A stretch of 64,000 bases of DNA from Pseudomonas sp. H1h. Lineage in GTDB: Bacteria; Pseudomonadota; Gammaproteobacteria; Pseudomonadales; Pseudomonadaceae. Position 1 is the first letter of the stretch, and each line of letters begins with the position of its first letter. The stretch spans positions 356,286 through 420,285 of the forward strand of contig NZ_AYMJ01000015.1 of assembly GCF_000633255.1 (NCBI RefSeq), written 5' to 3'. Both the position numbers and the translations under genes were made by a program. Below the pieces are notes generated by a model. That model was not told the DNA's origin. It did no database searches and saw only the letters and a list, made by a program, of their open reading frames with translations. This document shows positions 47,270-56,493 of the stretch, piece by piece.

Positions 47270-48304
47270 ATGTCCAATTCCCTGTTCAGCATCGCCTTTG
47301 GTGTCGGCACTCAGAACCGTCAAGGCGCGTGGCTGGAAGTGTTCTACGCACAGCCCCTGCTCAACCCATCGGCCGAACTGGTCGCCGCGGTGGCGCCGAT
47401 CCTCGGTTACACCGAAGGCAACCAGGCCATCACTTTCACCACTGCGCAGGCTGCGCAACTGGCTGAAGCGGTGAAAGGCATCGACGCCGTGCAAGGCAAA
47501 CTGCTGACCCGTCTGGCCGAAAGCCACAAGCCGCTGGTCGCGACCCTGTTGGCTGAAGACGCGCAACTGACCTCGACGCCTGAGGCTTACCTCAAGCTGC
47601 ACCTGCTGTCCCACCGTCTGGTCAAGCCGCACGGCGTGAGCCTGGCCGGGATTTTCCCGCTGCTGCCGAACGTAGCGTGGACCAGCCAGGGCGCGATCGA
47701 CCTGAGCGAACTGGCCGAACTGCAACTCGAAGCCCGCCTGCGCGGCGAACTGCTGGAAGTGTTCTCGGTGGACAAGTTCCCGAAAATGACCGATTACGTG
47801 GTTCCGGCCGGCGTGCGTATCGCTGACGCGGCACGTCTGCGTCTGGGTGCGTACGTGGGCGAAGGCACCACCGTGATGCACGAAGGCTTCATCAACTTCA
47901 ACGCCGGCACCGAAGGCCCGGGCATGATCGAAGGCCGCGTTTCCGCTGGCGTCTTCGTCGGCAAGGGTTCGGACCTGGGCGGCGGCTGCTCGACCATGGG
48001 CACCCTGTCGGGTGGCGGCAACATCGTGATCAAGGTTGGCGAAGGCTGCCTGATCGGCGCCAACGCCGGTATCGGTATCCCGCTGGGCGACCGCAACACT
48101 GTTGAGTCGGGCCTGTACGTGACCGCAGGCACCAAGGTGGCGCTGCTGGACGAGCACAACAACCTGGTCAAGGTTGTGAAAGCACGCGAGCTGGCCGGTC
48201 AGACTGACCTGCTGTTCCGTCGCAACTCGGAAACCGGTGCCGTGGAGTGCAAAACCCACAAATCGGCGATCGAGCTGAACGAAGCGCTGCACGCTCACAA
48301 CTAA
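47270..48304 (+). CDS. dapD: 2,3,4,5-tetrahydropyridine-2,6-dicarboxylate N-succinyltransferase
   Basis: Succinylates tetrahydrodipicolinate in the lysine/diaminopimelate pathway. It has 344 residues, the long form found in pseudomonads and actinobacteria. An N-terminal alpha/beta domain precedes a left-handed beta-helix with RLRLGAYVGEGTTVMHEGFI, GPGMIEGRVSAGVFVGKGSD and a GGGCSTMGTLSGGG loop. A 7-bp hairpin (AAGTGCC/GGCACTT) straddles the stop codon. RBS CTAGAGG precedes the ATG. Confidence 0.96.
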   Translation: MSNSLFSIAFGVGTQNRQGAWLEVFYAQPLLNPSAELVAAVAPILGYTEGNQAITFTTAQAAQLAEAVKGIDAVQGKLLTRLAESHKPLVATLLAEDAQLTSTPEAYLKLHLLSHRLVKPHGVSLAGIFPLLPNVAWTSQGAIDLSELAELQLEARLRGELLEVFSVDKFPKMTDYVVPAGVRIADAARLRLGAYVGEGTTVMHEGFINFNAGTEGPGMIEGRVSAGVFVGKGSDLGGGCSTMGTLSGGGNIVIKVGEGCLIGANAGIGIPLGDRNTVESGLYVTAGTKVALLDEHNNLVKVVKARELAGQTDLLFRRNSETGAVECKTHKSAIELNEALHAHN

Positions 48305-48317
48305 GTGCCGCTGGCAC

Positions 48318-48391
48318 TTGTGGGAGCGAGCCTGCTCGCAAAGCTTTTTGCGTCCATATGGGCGCCTTCGCGAGCAGGCTCGATCCCACAG
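48318..48391. repeat. REPIN between dapD and csdA
   Basis: TGTGGGAGCGAGCCTGCTCG and inverted CGAGCAGGCTCGATCCCACA with a short spacer; one base is altered in the right arm (GATCCC). Confidence 0.88.
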
Positions 48392-48432
48392 TGTCTTGTG
48401 TACACCCCGCCCAAGTTCACAGGGCTGAACAG

Positions 48433-49638
48433 ATGATGATTCCCTCCCCGTGGCGTGCCGATTTTCCGGCCATCGCCGCCCTGCAACGGCAAGACCAGAC
48501 CTATCTGGACAACGCCGCTACCACGCAAAAACCCCAGGCTCTACTCGACGCACTGACGCATTACTACGCCAACGGCGCGGCCAATGTGCATCGTGCGCAG
48601 CACCTGCCCGGCGCTCATGCGACGCAGGCGTTCGAAGACAGTCGGCTCAAGGTTGCCCAATGGCTGAATGCCGGTGACAGCGGGCAGATCATCTTCACTC
48701 ACGGCGCCACCAGCGCGCTGAATCTCCTGGCTTATGGCCTGGAACATCTTTTCCACCCGGGCGATGAGATTGTCATCAGCGCCCTGGAGCATCACGCCAA
48801 CCTGCTGCCGTGGCAGCAACTGGCGCAGCGTCGCGACCTGAAACTGGTGATCCTGCCGCTGGACGCCGACGGCGTGATTGACCTCGGCGCCGCCGTGCGC
48901 CTGATCACCCCGCGCACTCGCTTGCTGGCAGTCAGTCAGTTGTCCAATGTGCTCGGTGCCTGGCAACCGCTGCCGGCGCTGCTGGCGATGGCCAAGGCGC
49001 AGAACGCACTGACGGTGGTCGATGGCGCGCAAGGTGTGGTGCATGGGCGCCACGACGTGCAGGCGCTGGGTTGCGACTTTTATGTGTTTTCCAGCCACAA
49101 GCTGTATGGCCCTGATGGCCTGGGCGTGCTGTTCGGGCGCAACCAGGCGCTTGAGCAACTGAAACCGTGGCAGTTCGGCGGCGAAATGGTGCTGGAAGCC
49201 AACTATCACGACGCGCGTTTCCGCCCTGCCCCGCTAGGTTTCGAGGCGGGCACACCGCCGATTGCCAGCGTGATCGGGTTGGGTGCAACCCTCGACTATC
49301 TGGCAGGGCTGGATCAGGACGCGGTGTCGGCCCACGAAGCCGCGCTGCACGACTATCTGCTGCAAGGTCTCGCCGCCCGCAACGGCATTCGCCTGTTGGG
49401 CAAACCGCAGTTGGCGCTGGCGAGTTTTGTCGTTGAGGGTGTGCATAACGCCGATCTGGCGCACTTGCTGACCGAGCAAGGCATCGCCGTGCGCGCCGGG
49501 CATCATTGCGCCATGCCGTTGCTGAAAAGCCTTGAGCTGGCCGGGGCGATTCGTGTGTCGCTGGCGTTGTACAACGATTCGCAAGACCTGGAACGATTCT
49601 TTGAAGCGCTGGATCAGGCACTGGAGTTGTTGCGATGA
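48433..49638 (+). CDS. csdA: Cysteine desulfurase CsdA (SufS type)
   Basis: PLP enzyme that takes sulfur from cysteine as a persulfide. It has 401 residues from the ATG at 48433 (a second ATG follows at once). Class V aminotransferase features: YLDNAATTQKP, SALEHHANLLPWQ, the PLP lysine in FSSHKLYGPDGLG, and the active cysteine in the short group II loop RAGHHCAMPLL. The stop overlaps the csdE start (ATGA), so acceptor and enzyme are coupled. tcdA lies nearby on the other strand. Confidence 0.95.
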   Translation: MMIPSPWRADFPAIAALQRQDQTYLDNAATTQKPQALLDALTHYYANGAANVHRAQHLPGAHATQAFEDSRLKVAQWLNAGDSGQIIFTHGATSALNLLAYGLEHLFHPGDEIVISALEHHANLLPWQQLAQRRDLKLVILPLDADGVIDLGAAVRLITPRTRLLAVSQLSNVLGAWQPLPALLAMAKAQNALTVVDGAQGVVHGRHDVQALGCDFYVFSSHKLYGPDGLGVLFGRNQALEQLKPWQFGGEMVLEANYHDARFRPAPLGFEAGTPPIASVIGLGATLDYLAGLDQDAVSAHEAALHDYLLQGLAARNGIRLLGKPQLALASFVVEGVHNADLAHLLTEQGIAVRAGHHCAMPLLKSLELAGAIRVSLALYNDSQDLERFFEALDQALELLR

Positions 49639-50039
49639 GCCTGCCGGTTGCCGCTACCGAAGCGCTGCACACCTTCCAGAATGCTGCTGGCTGGGAACAG
49701 CGCGCACGGCTGCTGATGCAATTTGGTGATCGCCTGCCACCGCTGGATGACGCGGACAAGTGCGAGACCAACCGGGTTCATGGCTGTGAAAGTCAGGTGT
49801 GGCTGGTGGGGGAATTGCAGGACGGCCACTGGCAGTTCAGCGCTGCCAGCGATGCGCGGATGATTCATGGGTTGGTGGCGTTGCTGCTGTTGCGGGTCAA
49901 CGGTTTGAGCGCTGCCGAGTTGCAGCAGGTGGATTTGCCGGACTGGTTCAATCAACTGGGGTTGTCGCGACAGCTGTCGCCATCGCGCAGCAATGGCCTG
50001 AATGCCGTGCTCAAGCGGATGAACGAGCTGGCTGGTTAA
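49635..50039 (+). CDS. csdE: Sulfur acceptor protein CsdE (SufE family)
   Basis: Accepts persulfide sulfur from CsdA. It has 134 residues. The acceptor cysteine lies in the conserved loop ETNRVHGCESQVWLVGE near residue 52. The SufE pattern RLLMQFGDRLPPL precedes it and the helical SPSRSNGLNAVLKRM ends the protein. The ATG lies within the csdA stop. In E. coli CsdA-CsdE serves CsdL/TcdA, whose gene is the next one here on the opposite strand. Confidence 0.95.
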   Translation: MSLPVAATEALHTFQNAAGWEQRARLLMQFGDRLPPLDDADKCETNRVHGCESQVWLVGELQDGHWQFSAASDARMIHGLVALLLLRVNGLSAAELQQVDLPDWFNQLGLSRQLSPSRSNGLNAVLKRMNELAG

Positions 50040-50041
50040 TC

Positions 50042-50110
50042 GCTTTCGCGAGCAGGCTCGCTCCCACATGTGAATGCATTCCAATGTGGGAGCGAGCCTG
50101 CTCGCGAAGA
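50042..50110. repeat. REPIN between csdE and tcdA
   Basis: TCGCGAGCAGGCTCGCTCCC and its inverted copy with a short spacer of about 16 bases. It sits between the 3' ends of two convergent genes. Confidence 0.9.
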
Positions 50111-50127
50111 GGCCTTGAGGTGCCACA

Positions 50128-50940
50128 TCAAGCCTGAGGCTTGACCCGATCCGCCGGGCGCCGGACGCCCGCGACAATCTTGTCCACCGCCTTGGTCGCC
50201 GCGACCATGCCGAACGTCGCCGTCACCATCATCACCGCGCCAAATCCGCCAGCGCAGTCGAGCTTCACGCCATCACCGACAAAACTCTTCTGCAAACAGA
50301 TGCTGCCATCGGGCTTCGGATAGCGCAGCTGCTCGGTGGAGAACACGCACGGCACGCTGTAATGACGGGTCACTGTGCGCGAAAAGCCGTAATCGCGGCG
50401 CAACGTAGAACGCACTTTCGAGGCCAGCGGATCGTTGAACGTGCGGTTGAGGTCGCAGACCTGAATCAGCGTCGGATCGATCTGCCCGCCGGCGCCGCCG
50501 GTGGTGATGATCTGGATCTTGCGCCGTTTGCACCAGGCAATCAGCGCAGCCTTGGCGTTGACCGCATCGATGCAGTCGATCACGCAATCGATGTTCGGCG
50601 TAATGTATTCGGCCATGGTCTCGCGGGTGACGAAATCAGCCACGGCGTGCACCGTGCAGTCCGGGTTGATCCCACGCAGACGCTCGGCCATCACCTCGAC
50701 CTTGGGTTTGCCGACGGTACTGTCCAGCGCATGCAACTGCCGGTTGGCGTTGCTGACGCAAACGTCGTCGAGGTCGAACAGCGAAATCTCGCCCACGCCA
50801 CACCGGGCCATGGCTTCCGCCGCCCAGGAGCCGACGCCACCGACGCCGACAATCGCCACATGGGCCGCACGCAGGCGCTCAAGGCCCTCGATGCCATACA
50901 AACGGGCGATGCCTGCAAACCGTGGATCTTCTGTACTCAT
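50128..50940 (-). CDS. tcdA: tRNA threonylcarbamoyladenosine dehydratase TcdA (CsdL)
   Basis: E1-like ATP-dependent enzyme that cyclises t6A37 of tRNA to ct6A. It has 270 residues from the ATG at 50940, eight bases behind a GGGG ribosome binding site; an ATG two codons earlier is too close to it. The adenylation fold shows VGVGGVGSWAAEAMARCGVG, DLDDVCVSNANRQ and CIDAVNAKAALI. The location next to csdA-csdE matches the known sulfur-relay partnership. A perfect TATAAT -10 box is just upstream. Confidence 0.95.
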   Translation of the reverse strand: MSTEDPRFAGIARLYGIEGLERLRAAHVAIVGVGGVGSWAAEAMARCGVGEISLFDLDDVCVSNANRQLHALDSTVGKPKVEVMAERLRGINPDCTVHAVADFVTRETMAEYITPNIDCVIDCIDAVNAKAALIAWCKRRKIQIITTGGAGGQIDPTLIQVCDLNRTFNDPLASKVRSTLRRDYGFSRTVTRHYSVPCVFSTEQLRYPKPDGSICLQKSFVGDGVKLDCAGGFGAVMMVTATFGMVAATKAVDKIVAGVRRPADRVKPQA

Positions 50941-50966
50941 GACCATTACCCCAAAAACCGGCGCGC

Positions 50967-50972
50967 ATTATA
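50967..50972 (-). promoter_or_regulatory. -10 element of tcdA
   Basis: Perfect TATAAT on the minus strand 27 bases upstream of the tcdA start. No good -35 hexamer at the right distance. Confidence 0.5.
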
Positions 50973-51023
50973 GGGCCGTCGGCGGCCAAGAGCATCTTTG
51001 ACGCTATGAACGGCGGCCTGCCT

Positions 51024-51037
51024 GCTTTAATTAAAGC
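51024..51037. promoter_or_regulatory. Palindrome GCTTTAATTAAAGC upstream of ndvB
   Basis: A perfect 14-bp palindrome in the divergent tcdA/ndvB region, about 195 bp before the ndvB start. It has the shape of an operator, but I cannot assign a regulator. Confidence 0.35.
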
Positions 51038-51231
51038 GGTCGCCAACAAAGTTTTCTCTTACAAGCTGTTACTAAAGAACTTAAATCAGGTTGGACTGCC
51101 CAATGTCGGGCATTTTCCTGTCCGGTGTACGAGCAGTGAACTGCCGGTGTAGGATTCGCGCCCTTTGCTAGTCAGAAAGCCGCAATACCAACCGATCCTT
51201 CGTTCCACAGCCTTTGGAACCCGAAATAGCT

Positions 51232-53823
51232 ATGTCATCGCGTAAATTTGGACTCAACCTGGTGGTGGTTCTGGCAATCGCCGCCCTGTTCACCGGTTTC
51301 TGGGCGCTGATCAACCGCCCGGTCTCCGCGCCCAACTGGCCGGAGCAGATCTCCGGTTTCTCCTATTCGCCATTCCAGCAGGGACAATTCCCACAGAAGG
51401 ATCAGTATCCGACTGACGATGAAATGCGCCGCGACCTGGAGATCATGAGCAAGCTGACGGACAACATCCGTATCTACTCGGTTGACGGTTCCCTGCAGGA
51501 CATCCCGAAACTGGCGGAAGAATTCGGTCTGCGCGTGACCCTCGGGATCTGGATCAGCCCCGACCAGGAACGCAACGAGCGGGAAATCCAGCGCGCCATC
51601 GAACTGGCCAACACCTCACGCAGCGTGGTTCGCGTGGTGGTCGGCAACGAGGCGATCTTCCGCAAGGAAATCACCGCCGAACAACTGAGCGTATTGCTGG
51701 ATCGCGTGCGTGCAGCGGTGAAAGTACCGGTGACCACTTCCGAGCAGTGGCACGTCTGGGAAGAACACCCGGAACTAGCCAGGCACGTCGACCTGATCGC
51801 CGCGCACGTACTGCCGTACTGGGAGTTCATTCCAGTCGACAAGGCCGGGCAATTCGTCTTCGACCGCGCCCGCGACCTGAAAAAGATGTTCCCGAAAAAA
51901 CCATTGCTGCTGTCCGAAGTGGGCTGGCCGAGCAACGGTCGCATGCGCGGCGGCGCCGATGCGTCGCCGGCAGATCAGGCAATCTACCTGCGCACACTGG
52001 TCAACAAGCTTAACCGCCAAGGCTTCAACTACTTCGTGATCGAAGCCTTCGACCAGCCGTGGAAGGCCAGTGACGAAGGTTCGGTGGGCGCTTACTGGGG
52101 CGTGTTCAACGCCGCGCGCCAGCAGAAATTCAACTTCGAAGGCCCGGTAGTGGCGATCCCGCAATGGCGCGTGCTGGCCATCGGTTCGGTGGTGCTGGCG
52201 CTGCTGTCGCTGACCCTGCTGATGATCGACGGCTCGGCGCTGCGCCAGCGTGGCCGCACGTTCCTGACCTTTATCGCGTTCCTCTGTGGTTCGGTGCTGG
52301 TGTGGATCGGCTACGACTACAGCCAGCAATACAGCACGTGGTTCAGCCTGACGGTGGGCTTCCTGCTGGCGCTCGGTGCGCTCGGGGTGTTCATCGTGTT
52401 GCTGACCGAGGCGCATGAGCTGGCCGAAGCGGTGTGGACCCACAAGCGTCGGCGAGAATTCCTGCCGGTGGTGGGCGACTCGGACTACAGACCGAAAGTC
52501 TCGATCCACGTGCCTTGCTACAACGAGCCGCCGGAAATGGTCAAACAGACCCTCGACGCCTTGGCCAACCTCGACTATCCGGACTTCGAAGTCCTGATCA
52601 TCGACAACAACACCAAGGACCCGGCGGTCTGGGAGCCGGTGCGCGACTACTGCGAAACCTTGGGCCCGCGCTTCAAGTTCTTCCACGTATCGCCCCTGGC
52701 CGGGTTCAAGGGTGGCGCGCTGAATTATCTGATTCCGCACACCGCCAAGGACGCCGAAGTGATCGCAGTGATCGACTCCGACTACTGCGTGCACCCGAAC
52801 TGGCTCAAGCACATGGTGCCGCACTTTGCCGACCCGAAAATCGCCGTGGTGCAGTCGCCGCAGGATTACCGCGACCAGAACGAAAGCACCTTCAAGAAGC
52901 TCTGCTACGCCGAGTACAAAGGCTTCTTCCACATTGGCATGGTCACCCGTAACGACCGCGACGCGATCATCCAGCACGGCACCATGACCATGACCCGCCG
53001 TTCGGTTCTGGAAGAACTGGGCTGGGCCGACTGGTGCATCTGTGAAGACGCCGAACTGGGCCTGCGCGTGTTCGAAAAAGGCCTGTCGGCGGCGTACTAC
53101 CACGACAGCTACGGCAAGGGCTTGATGCCGGATACCTTCATCGACTTCAAGAAACAGCGTTTCCGCTGGGCCTACGGCGCAATCCAGATCATCAAGCGCC
53201 ACACCCGCAGCCTGCTGCGCGGCAAGGACACCGAGCTGACCCGTGGCCAGCGTTACCACTTCCTCGCGGGCTGGTTGCCGTGGGTTGCGGACGGCATGAA
53301 CATCTTCTTCACCGTCGGCGCGCTGTTGTGGTCGGCGGCGATGATCATCGTGCCGCAACGGGTCGATCCGCCGCTGCTGATTTTCGCGATCCCGCCATTG
53401 GCGCTGTTCGTGTTCAAGGTCGGCAAGATCATCTTCCTGTATCGTCGCGCCGTCGGCGTGAACCTCAAGGATGCGTTCTGCGCGGCGCTCGCGGGCCTGG
53501 CGTTGTCACACACCATCGCCAAAGCGGTGCTGTACGGCTTCTTCACCAGTAGCATTCCGTTTTTCCGCACACCGAAAAACGCCGACAACCACGGCTTCTG
53601 GGTGGCGATTTCCGAAGCGCGGGAAGAGCTGTTCATCATGCTGCTATTGTGGGGCGCGGCGCTGGGGATCTACCTGGTGCAAGGCATTCCGAGCAACGAC
53701 ATGCGCTTCTGGGTAGCGATGCTGCTGGTGCAGTCGCTGCCGTACGTCGCGGCGCTGATCATGGCGTTCCTGTCGTCACTGCCAAAACCGGCAGCGGAGC
53801 CTGAACCGGCACCTGTCGTCTAA
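51232..53823 (+). CDS. ndvB: Bifunctional GH17/GT2 beta-glucan synthase, NdvB-like
   Basis: It has 863 residues. After a membrane anchor (8-27) comes a periplasmic GH17 domain (about 35-310) with its two catalytic glutamates, Glu140 in VVGNEAIFRK and Glu229 in LLSEVGWPSNG. Three membrane helices follow (about 315-395). A cytoplasmic GT2 domain follows with SIHVPCYNEPPEM, VIDSDYCVHPNW, ICEDAELGLRV and QRFRWAYGAIQI. C-terminal helices form the pore. The GT domain should polymerise beta-glucan and GH17 remodel it, as reported for Pseudomonas NdvB, which makes periplasmic glucans tied to biofilm tolerance. ATG 51232 preferred over a TTG at 51214. The ndvB-dapE order supports the name. Confidence 0.88.
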   Translation: MSSRKFGLNLVVVLAIAALFTGFWALINRPVSAPNWPEQISGFSYSPFQQGQFPQKDQYPTDDEMRRDLEIMSKLTDNIRIYSVDGSLQDIPKLAEEFGLRVTLGIWISPDQERNEREIQRAIELANTSRSVVRVVVGNEAIFRKEITAEQLSVLLDRVRAAVKVPVTTSEQWHVWEEHPELARHVDLIAAHVLPYWEFIPVDKAGQFVFDRARDLKKMFPKKPLLLSEVGWPSNGRMRGGADASPADQAIYLRTLVNKLNRQGFNYFVIEAFDQPWKASDEGSVGAYWGVFNAARQQKFNFEGPVVAIPQWRVLAIGSVVLALLSLTLLMIDGSALRQRGRTFLTFIAFLCGSVLVWIGYDYSQQYSTWFSLTVGFLLALGALGVFIVLLTEAHELAEAVWTHKRRREFLPVVGDSDYRPKVSIHVPCYNEPPEMVKQTLDALANLDYPDFEVLIIDNNTKDPAVWEPVRDYCETLGPRFKFFHVSPLAGFKGGALNYLIPHTAKDAEVIAVIDSDYCVHPNWLKHMVPHFADPKIAVVQSPQDYRDQNESTFKKLCYAEYKGFFHIGMVTRNDRDAIIQHGTMTMTRRSVLEELGWADWCICEDAELGLRVFEKGLSAAYYHDSYGKGLMPDTFIDFKKQRFRWAYGAIQIIKRHTRSLLRGKDTELTRGQRYHFLAGWLPWVADGMNIFFTVGALLWSAAMIIVPQRVDPPLLIFAIPPLALFVFKVGKIIFLYRRAVGVNLKDAFCAALAGLALSHTIAKAVLYGFFTSSIPFFRTPKNADNHGFWVAISEAREELFIMLLLWGAALGIYLVQGIPSNDMRFWVAMLLVQSLPYVAALIMAFLSSLPKPAAEPEPAPVV

Positions 53824-53840
53824 TTCCTCGACGAAGCACT

Positions 53841-53870
53841 AAACGGCGGCCAATGGTCGCCGTTTTGCTT
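53841..53870 (+). terminator. Terminator of ndvB
   Basis: AAACGGCG and CGCCGTTTT pair around a nine-base loop and are followed by GCTTT, 18 bases after the stop. Confidence 0.75.
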
Positions 53871-53930
53871 TAAGATAACCGCCATTTTGCAGGGCTTGGC
53901 GCAATACGGTTTGCTGATCGAACCCAATCC

Positions 53931-54023
53931 CTGTGGGAGCGAGCCTGCTCGCGAAGGCTTTGTAACATTCAACATCTATGTTGACTGCCAACGCGCCCTC
54001 GCGAGCAAGTCCGCTCCCACATT
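53931..54023. repeat. REPIN between ndvB and dapE
   Basis: TGTGGGAGCGAGCCTGCTCG on the left and GCGAGCAAGTCCGCTCCCAC on the right: the left arm is of the AGCCTGCT type, the right arm closer to the GGGCTTGC type. Confidence 0.88.
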
Positions 54024-54059
54024 GGCTCTCGCCCACATTCATGATCTCCGGAGTTTTCC

Positions 54060-55211
54060 ATGACGGCCCACGCCGACCTTTCGCCGACCCTCCAACTCGC
54101 CATCGACCTGATCCGCCGTCCGTCCGTGACGCCGGTCGATGCCGATTGCCAGAAGCAGATGATGCAGCGCCTGGGCGATGCCGGTTTCACCCTCGAGCCG
54201 ATGCGCATCGAGGATGTGGACAATTTCTGGGCCACTCACGGCAATGACGATGGCCCGGTATTGTGCTTCGCCGGCCACACCGACGTGGTGCCGACCGGTC
54301 CGGTGACCGCCTGGCAGATCGACCCGTTCAACGCAGTCATCGACGAACACGGCATGCTCTGCGGCCGTGGCGCGGCCGACATGAAAGGCAGCCTGGCGTC
54401 GATGACCGTGGCCGCCGAGCGTTTCGTCACCGACTACCCGAACCACAAGGGCAAGGTCGCGTTCCTGATCACCAGCGACGAAGAAGGCCCGGCGCACCAC
54501 GGCACCAAGGCTGTGGTTGAACGCCTGGCGGCGCGCAAAGAACGTCTGGACTGGTGCATCGTCGGCGAGCCGTCGAGCACCACACTGGTGGGTGATGTGG
54601 TGAAAAACGGTCGCCGCGGTTCCCTCGGCGCCAAGCTCACCGTTCGCGGCATTCAGGGCCACGTCGCTTATCCGCATCTGGCGAAAAACCCGATCCACCT
54701 CGCCGCTCCGGCGCTGGCCGAACTGGCCGCCGAGCATTGGGATCACGGCAACGATTTCTTCCCGCCAACCAGCTTCCAGATTTCCAACGTAAACTCCGGC
54801 ACCGGCGCGACCAACGTGATCCCGGGCGACCTGGTGGCAGTGTTCAACTTCCGCTTCTCCACCGAATCCACCGTCGAAGGCCTGCAGAAACGCGTGGCCG
54901 ACATCCTCGACAAACACGATCTGGACTGGCACATCGACTGGGCGCTGTCCGGTCTGCCGTTCCTCACCGAGCCGGGCGCGCTGCTCGACGCGGTGTCGTC
55001 GAGCATCCGCGACATCACCGGCCGCGAGACCAAGGCGTCGACCAGTGGCGGTACTTCCGATGGCCGCTTCATCGCGACCATGGGCACGCAGGTGGTTGAA
55101 CTGGGCCCGGTCAACGCGACCATTCACCAGGTCAACGAGCGCGTGCTGGCAGCCGATCTCGACGTACTGACCGAGATCTACTACCAGACCCTCATCAAGT
55201 TGCTCGCCTGA
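54060..55211 (+). CDS. dapE: Succinyl-diaminopimelate desuccinylase
   Basis: Dizinc M20 hydrolase that releases L,L-diaminopimelate. It has 383 residues. Metal ligands: His in [13 protein letters not shown], bridging Asp in [12 protein letters not shown], Glu in [13 protein letters not shown], further Glu in [11 protein letters not shown], and the C-terminal His in [12 protein letters not shown] lid/dimerisation domain lies between about 180 and 295. The stop overlaps the rlmA start (TGATG). Confidence 0.96.
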   Translation: MTAHADLSPTLQLAIDLIRRPSVTPVDADCQKQMMQRLGDAGFTLEPMRIEDVDNFWATHGNDDGPVLCFAGHTDVVPTGPVTAWQIDPFNAVIDEHGMLCGRGAADMKGSLASMTVAAERFVTDYPNHKGKVAFLITSDEEGPAHHGTKAVVERLAARKERLDWCIVGEPSSTTLVGDVVKNGRRGSLGAKLTVRGIQGHVAYPHLAKNPIHLAAPALAELAAEHWDHGNDFFPPTSFQISNVNSGTGATNVIPGDLVAVFNFRFSTESTVEGLQKRVADILDKHDLDWHIDWALSGLPFLTEPGALLDAVSSSIRDITGRETKASTSGGTSDGRFIATMGTQVVELGPVNATIHQVNERVLAADLDVLTEIYYQTLIKLLA

Positions 55212-56020
55212 TGCTCGCGTGCCCGATCTGCAGTGAACCGCTGAACAGCGTGGACAACGGCGTGGTCTGCCCTGCCGGCCACCGCTTTGACCGTGCGCGT
55301 CAGGGCTACCTGAACCTGTTGCCGGTGCAGCACAAGAACAGCCGCGATCCTGGCGATAACCAGGCGATGGTCGAGGCTCGCCGCGACTTCTTGAACGCCG
55401 GGCACTATGCGCCGGTGGCCAAACGTCTGGCCGAGCTGGCGGCAGGTTATGCGCCGGCACGCTGGGTCGACATCGGTTGTGGCGAGGGTTACTACACCGC
55501 GCAAATCGCCGAAGCCTTGCCGGATGCCGATGGCTACGCGCTGGATATCTCGAAAGAGGCGGTCAAACGCGCCTGCAAACGCAATCCGGCGCTGACGTGG
55601 TTGATTGCGAGCATGGCCCGTGTGCCATTGGCCTCCGGCAGTTGCCAGTTTCTGGCCAGCGTTTTCAGCCCACTGGACTGGGAAGAAGCCAAGCGTCTGC
55701 TCAGCGTCGGCGGCGGCCTGATGAAAGTCGGCCCTACCAGCGGTCACCTGATGGAGCTGCGCGAACGCCTCTACGACGAAGTGCGCGAATACACCGACGA
55801 CAAGCACCTGGCCCTGGTGCCGGAGGGCATGGCGCTGGCGCACAGTGAAACCCTGGAATTCAAGCTGACGCTGGACAAGCCCGAGGATCGCGCCAACCTG
55901 TTGGCGATGACACCCCACGGCTGGCGCGCCAGTGCCGAACGCCGCGCCGCCGTGATCGAACAGCCCGAGCCGTTCGTGACCACCGTGTCGATGCGCTACG
56001 ATTATTTCGTTCTTCAATAA
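55211..56020 (+). CDS. rlmA: 23S rRNA (guanine(745)-N1)-methyltransferase
   Basis: SAM-dependent methyltransferase for helix 35 of 23S rRNA. It has 269 residues. The N-terminal zinc module is CPIC...C...H (Cys4, Cys7, Cys20, His24). The SAM motif is WVDIGCGEGYYTAQIA, and SVFSPLDWEEAKRLL is the family's post-motif segment. It is translationally coupled to dapE. Some pseudomonad annotations call it a putative RNA methyltransferase; the zinc module plus fold supports RlmA. Confidence 0.9.
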   Translation: MLACPICSEPLNSVDNGVVCPAGHRFDRARQGYLNLLPVQHKNSRDPGDNQAMVEARRDFLNAGHYAPVAKRLAELAAGYAPARWVDIGCGEGYYTAQIAEALPDADGYALDISKEAVKRACKRNPALTWLIASMARVPLASGSCQFLASVFSPLDWEEAKRLLSVGGGLMKVGPTSGHLMELRERLYDEVREYTDDKHLALVPEGMALAHSETLEFKLTLDKPEDRANLLAMTPHGWRASAERRAAVIEQPEPFVTTVSMRYDYFVLQ

Positions 56021-56095
56021 CTTTTGGTCTCGGGCGAGTGCCCGGGGCCGGCTAAATCCGCGAATGGATTTTTCAGACCCGCAGTGAGGACATCC

Positions 56096-56473
56096 ATGCG
56101 CCAACCGGACATCGAGATTTACCTGAAAGACGCCGACGTCGACCACAAGGCCATTTCCGCCTGGCTGGGCGAAGCCCTTGGCCCGTGCAGCGACTGGGTA
56201 CAGAAAGGCCAGACCTACAAGTGCAAGGCCGGCAACATTCCGGTGACCTGGCTGCCAAAAGCCGTGGGCAAATGGAACAGCCTGTACCTGGAAAGCGATG
56301 CGACTCCATGGGACGACGACATCGCCTGCGCCCGCGCAGCCTTTGCCGCGCTGAACGTCGAAGTGCGTTGTGCGCCGGGAACGTGGGTTGAAGAAGAAGG
56401 TGAGGAGACGGCGGATCGCTGGATTCGCATCAGCGCCGACGGTGAAGAAGAGATCACCTGGAAAACCGCATAA
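56096..56473 (+). CDS. Conserved hypothetical protein, 125 residues
   Basis: I do not recognise a named family. It has 125 residues from ATG 56096 with a GTGAGGA ribosome binding site six bases upstream. The protein is acidic, soluble and without signal peptide. It has five Trp residues, among them KWNSLYLESD, and a C-terminal acidic stretch (VEEEGEETADRW). The alternating hydrophobic pattern suggests a small alpha/beta domain. Codon use matches the neighbours, so it is a resident gene. It follows rlmA by 75 bp and is probably cotranscribed with it. Confidence 0.75.
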   Translation: MRQPDIEIYLKDADVDHKAISAWLGEALGPCSDWVQKGQTYKCKAGNIPVTWLPKAVGKWNSLYLESDATPWDDDIACARAAFAALNVEVRCAPGTWVEEEGEETADRWIRISADGEEEITWKTA

Positions 56474-56493
56474 CAACAGGCAACGCAGACCCA

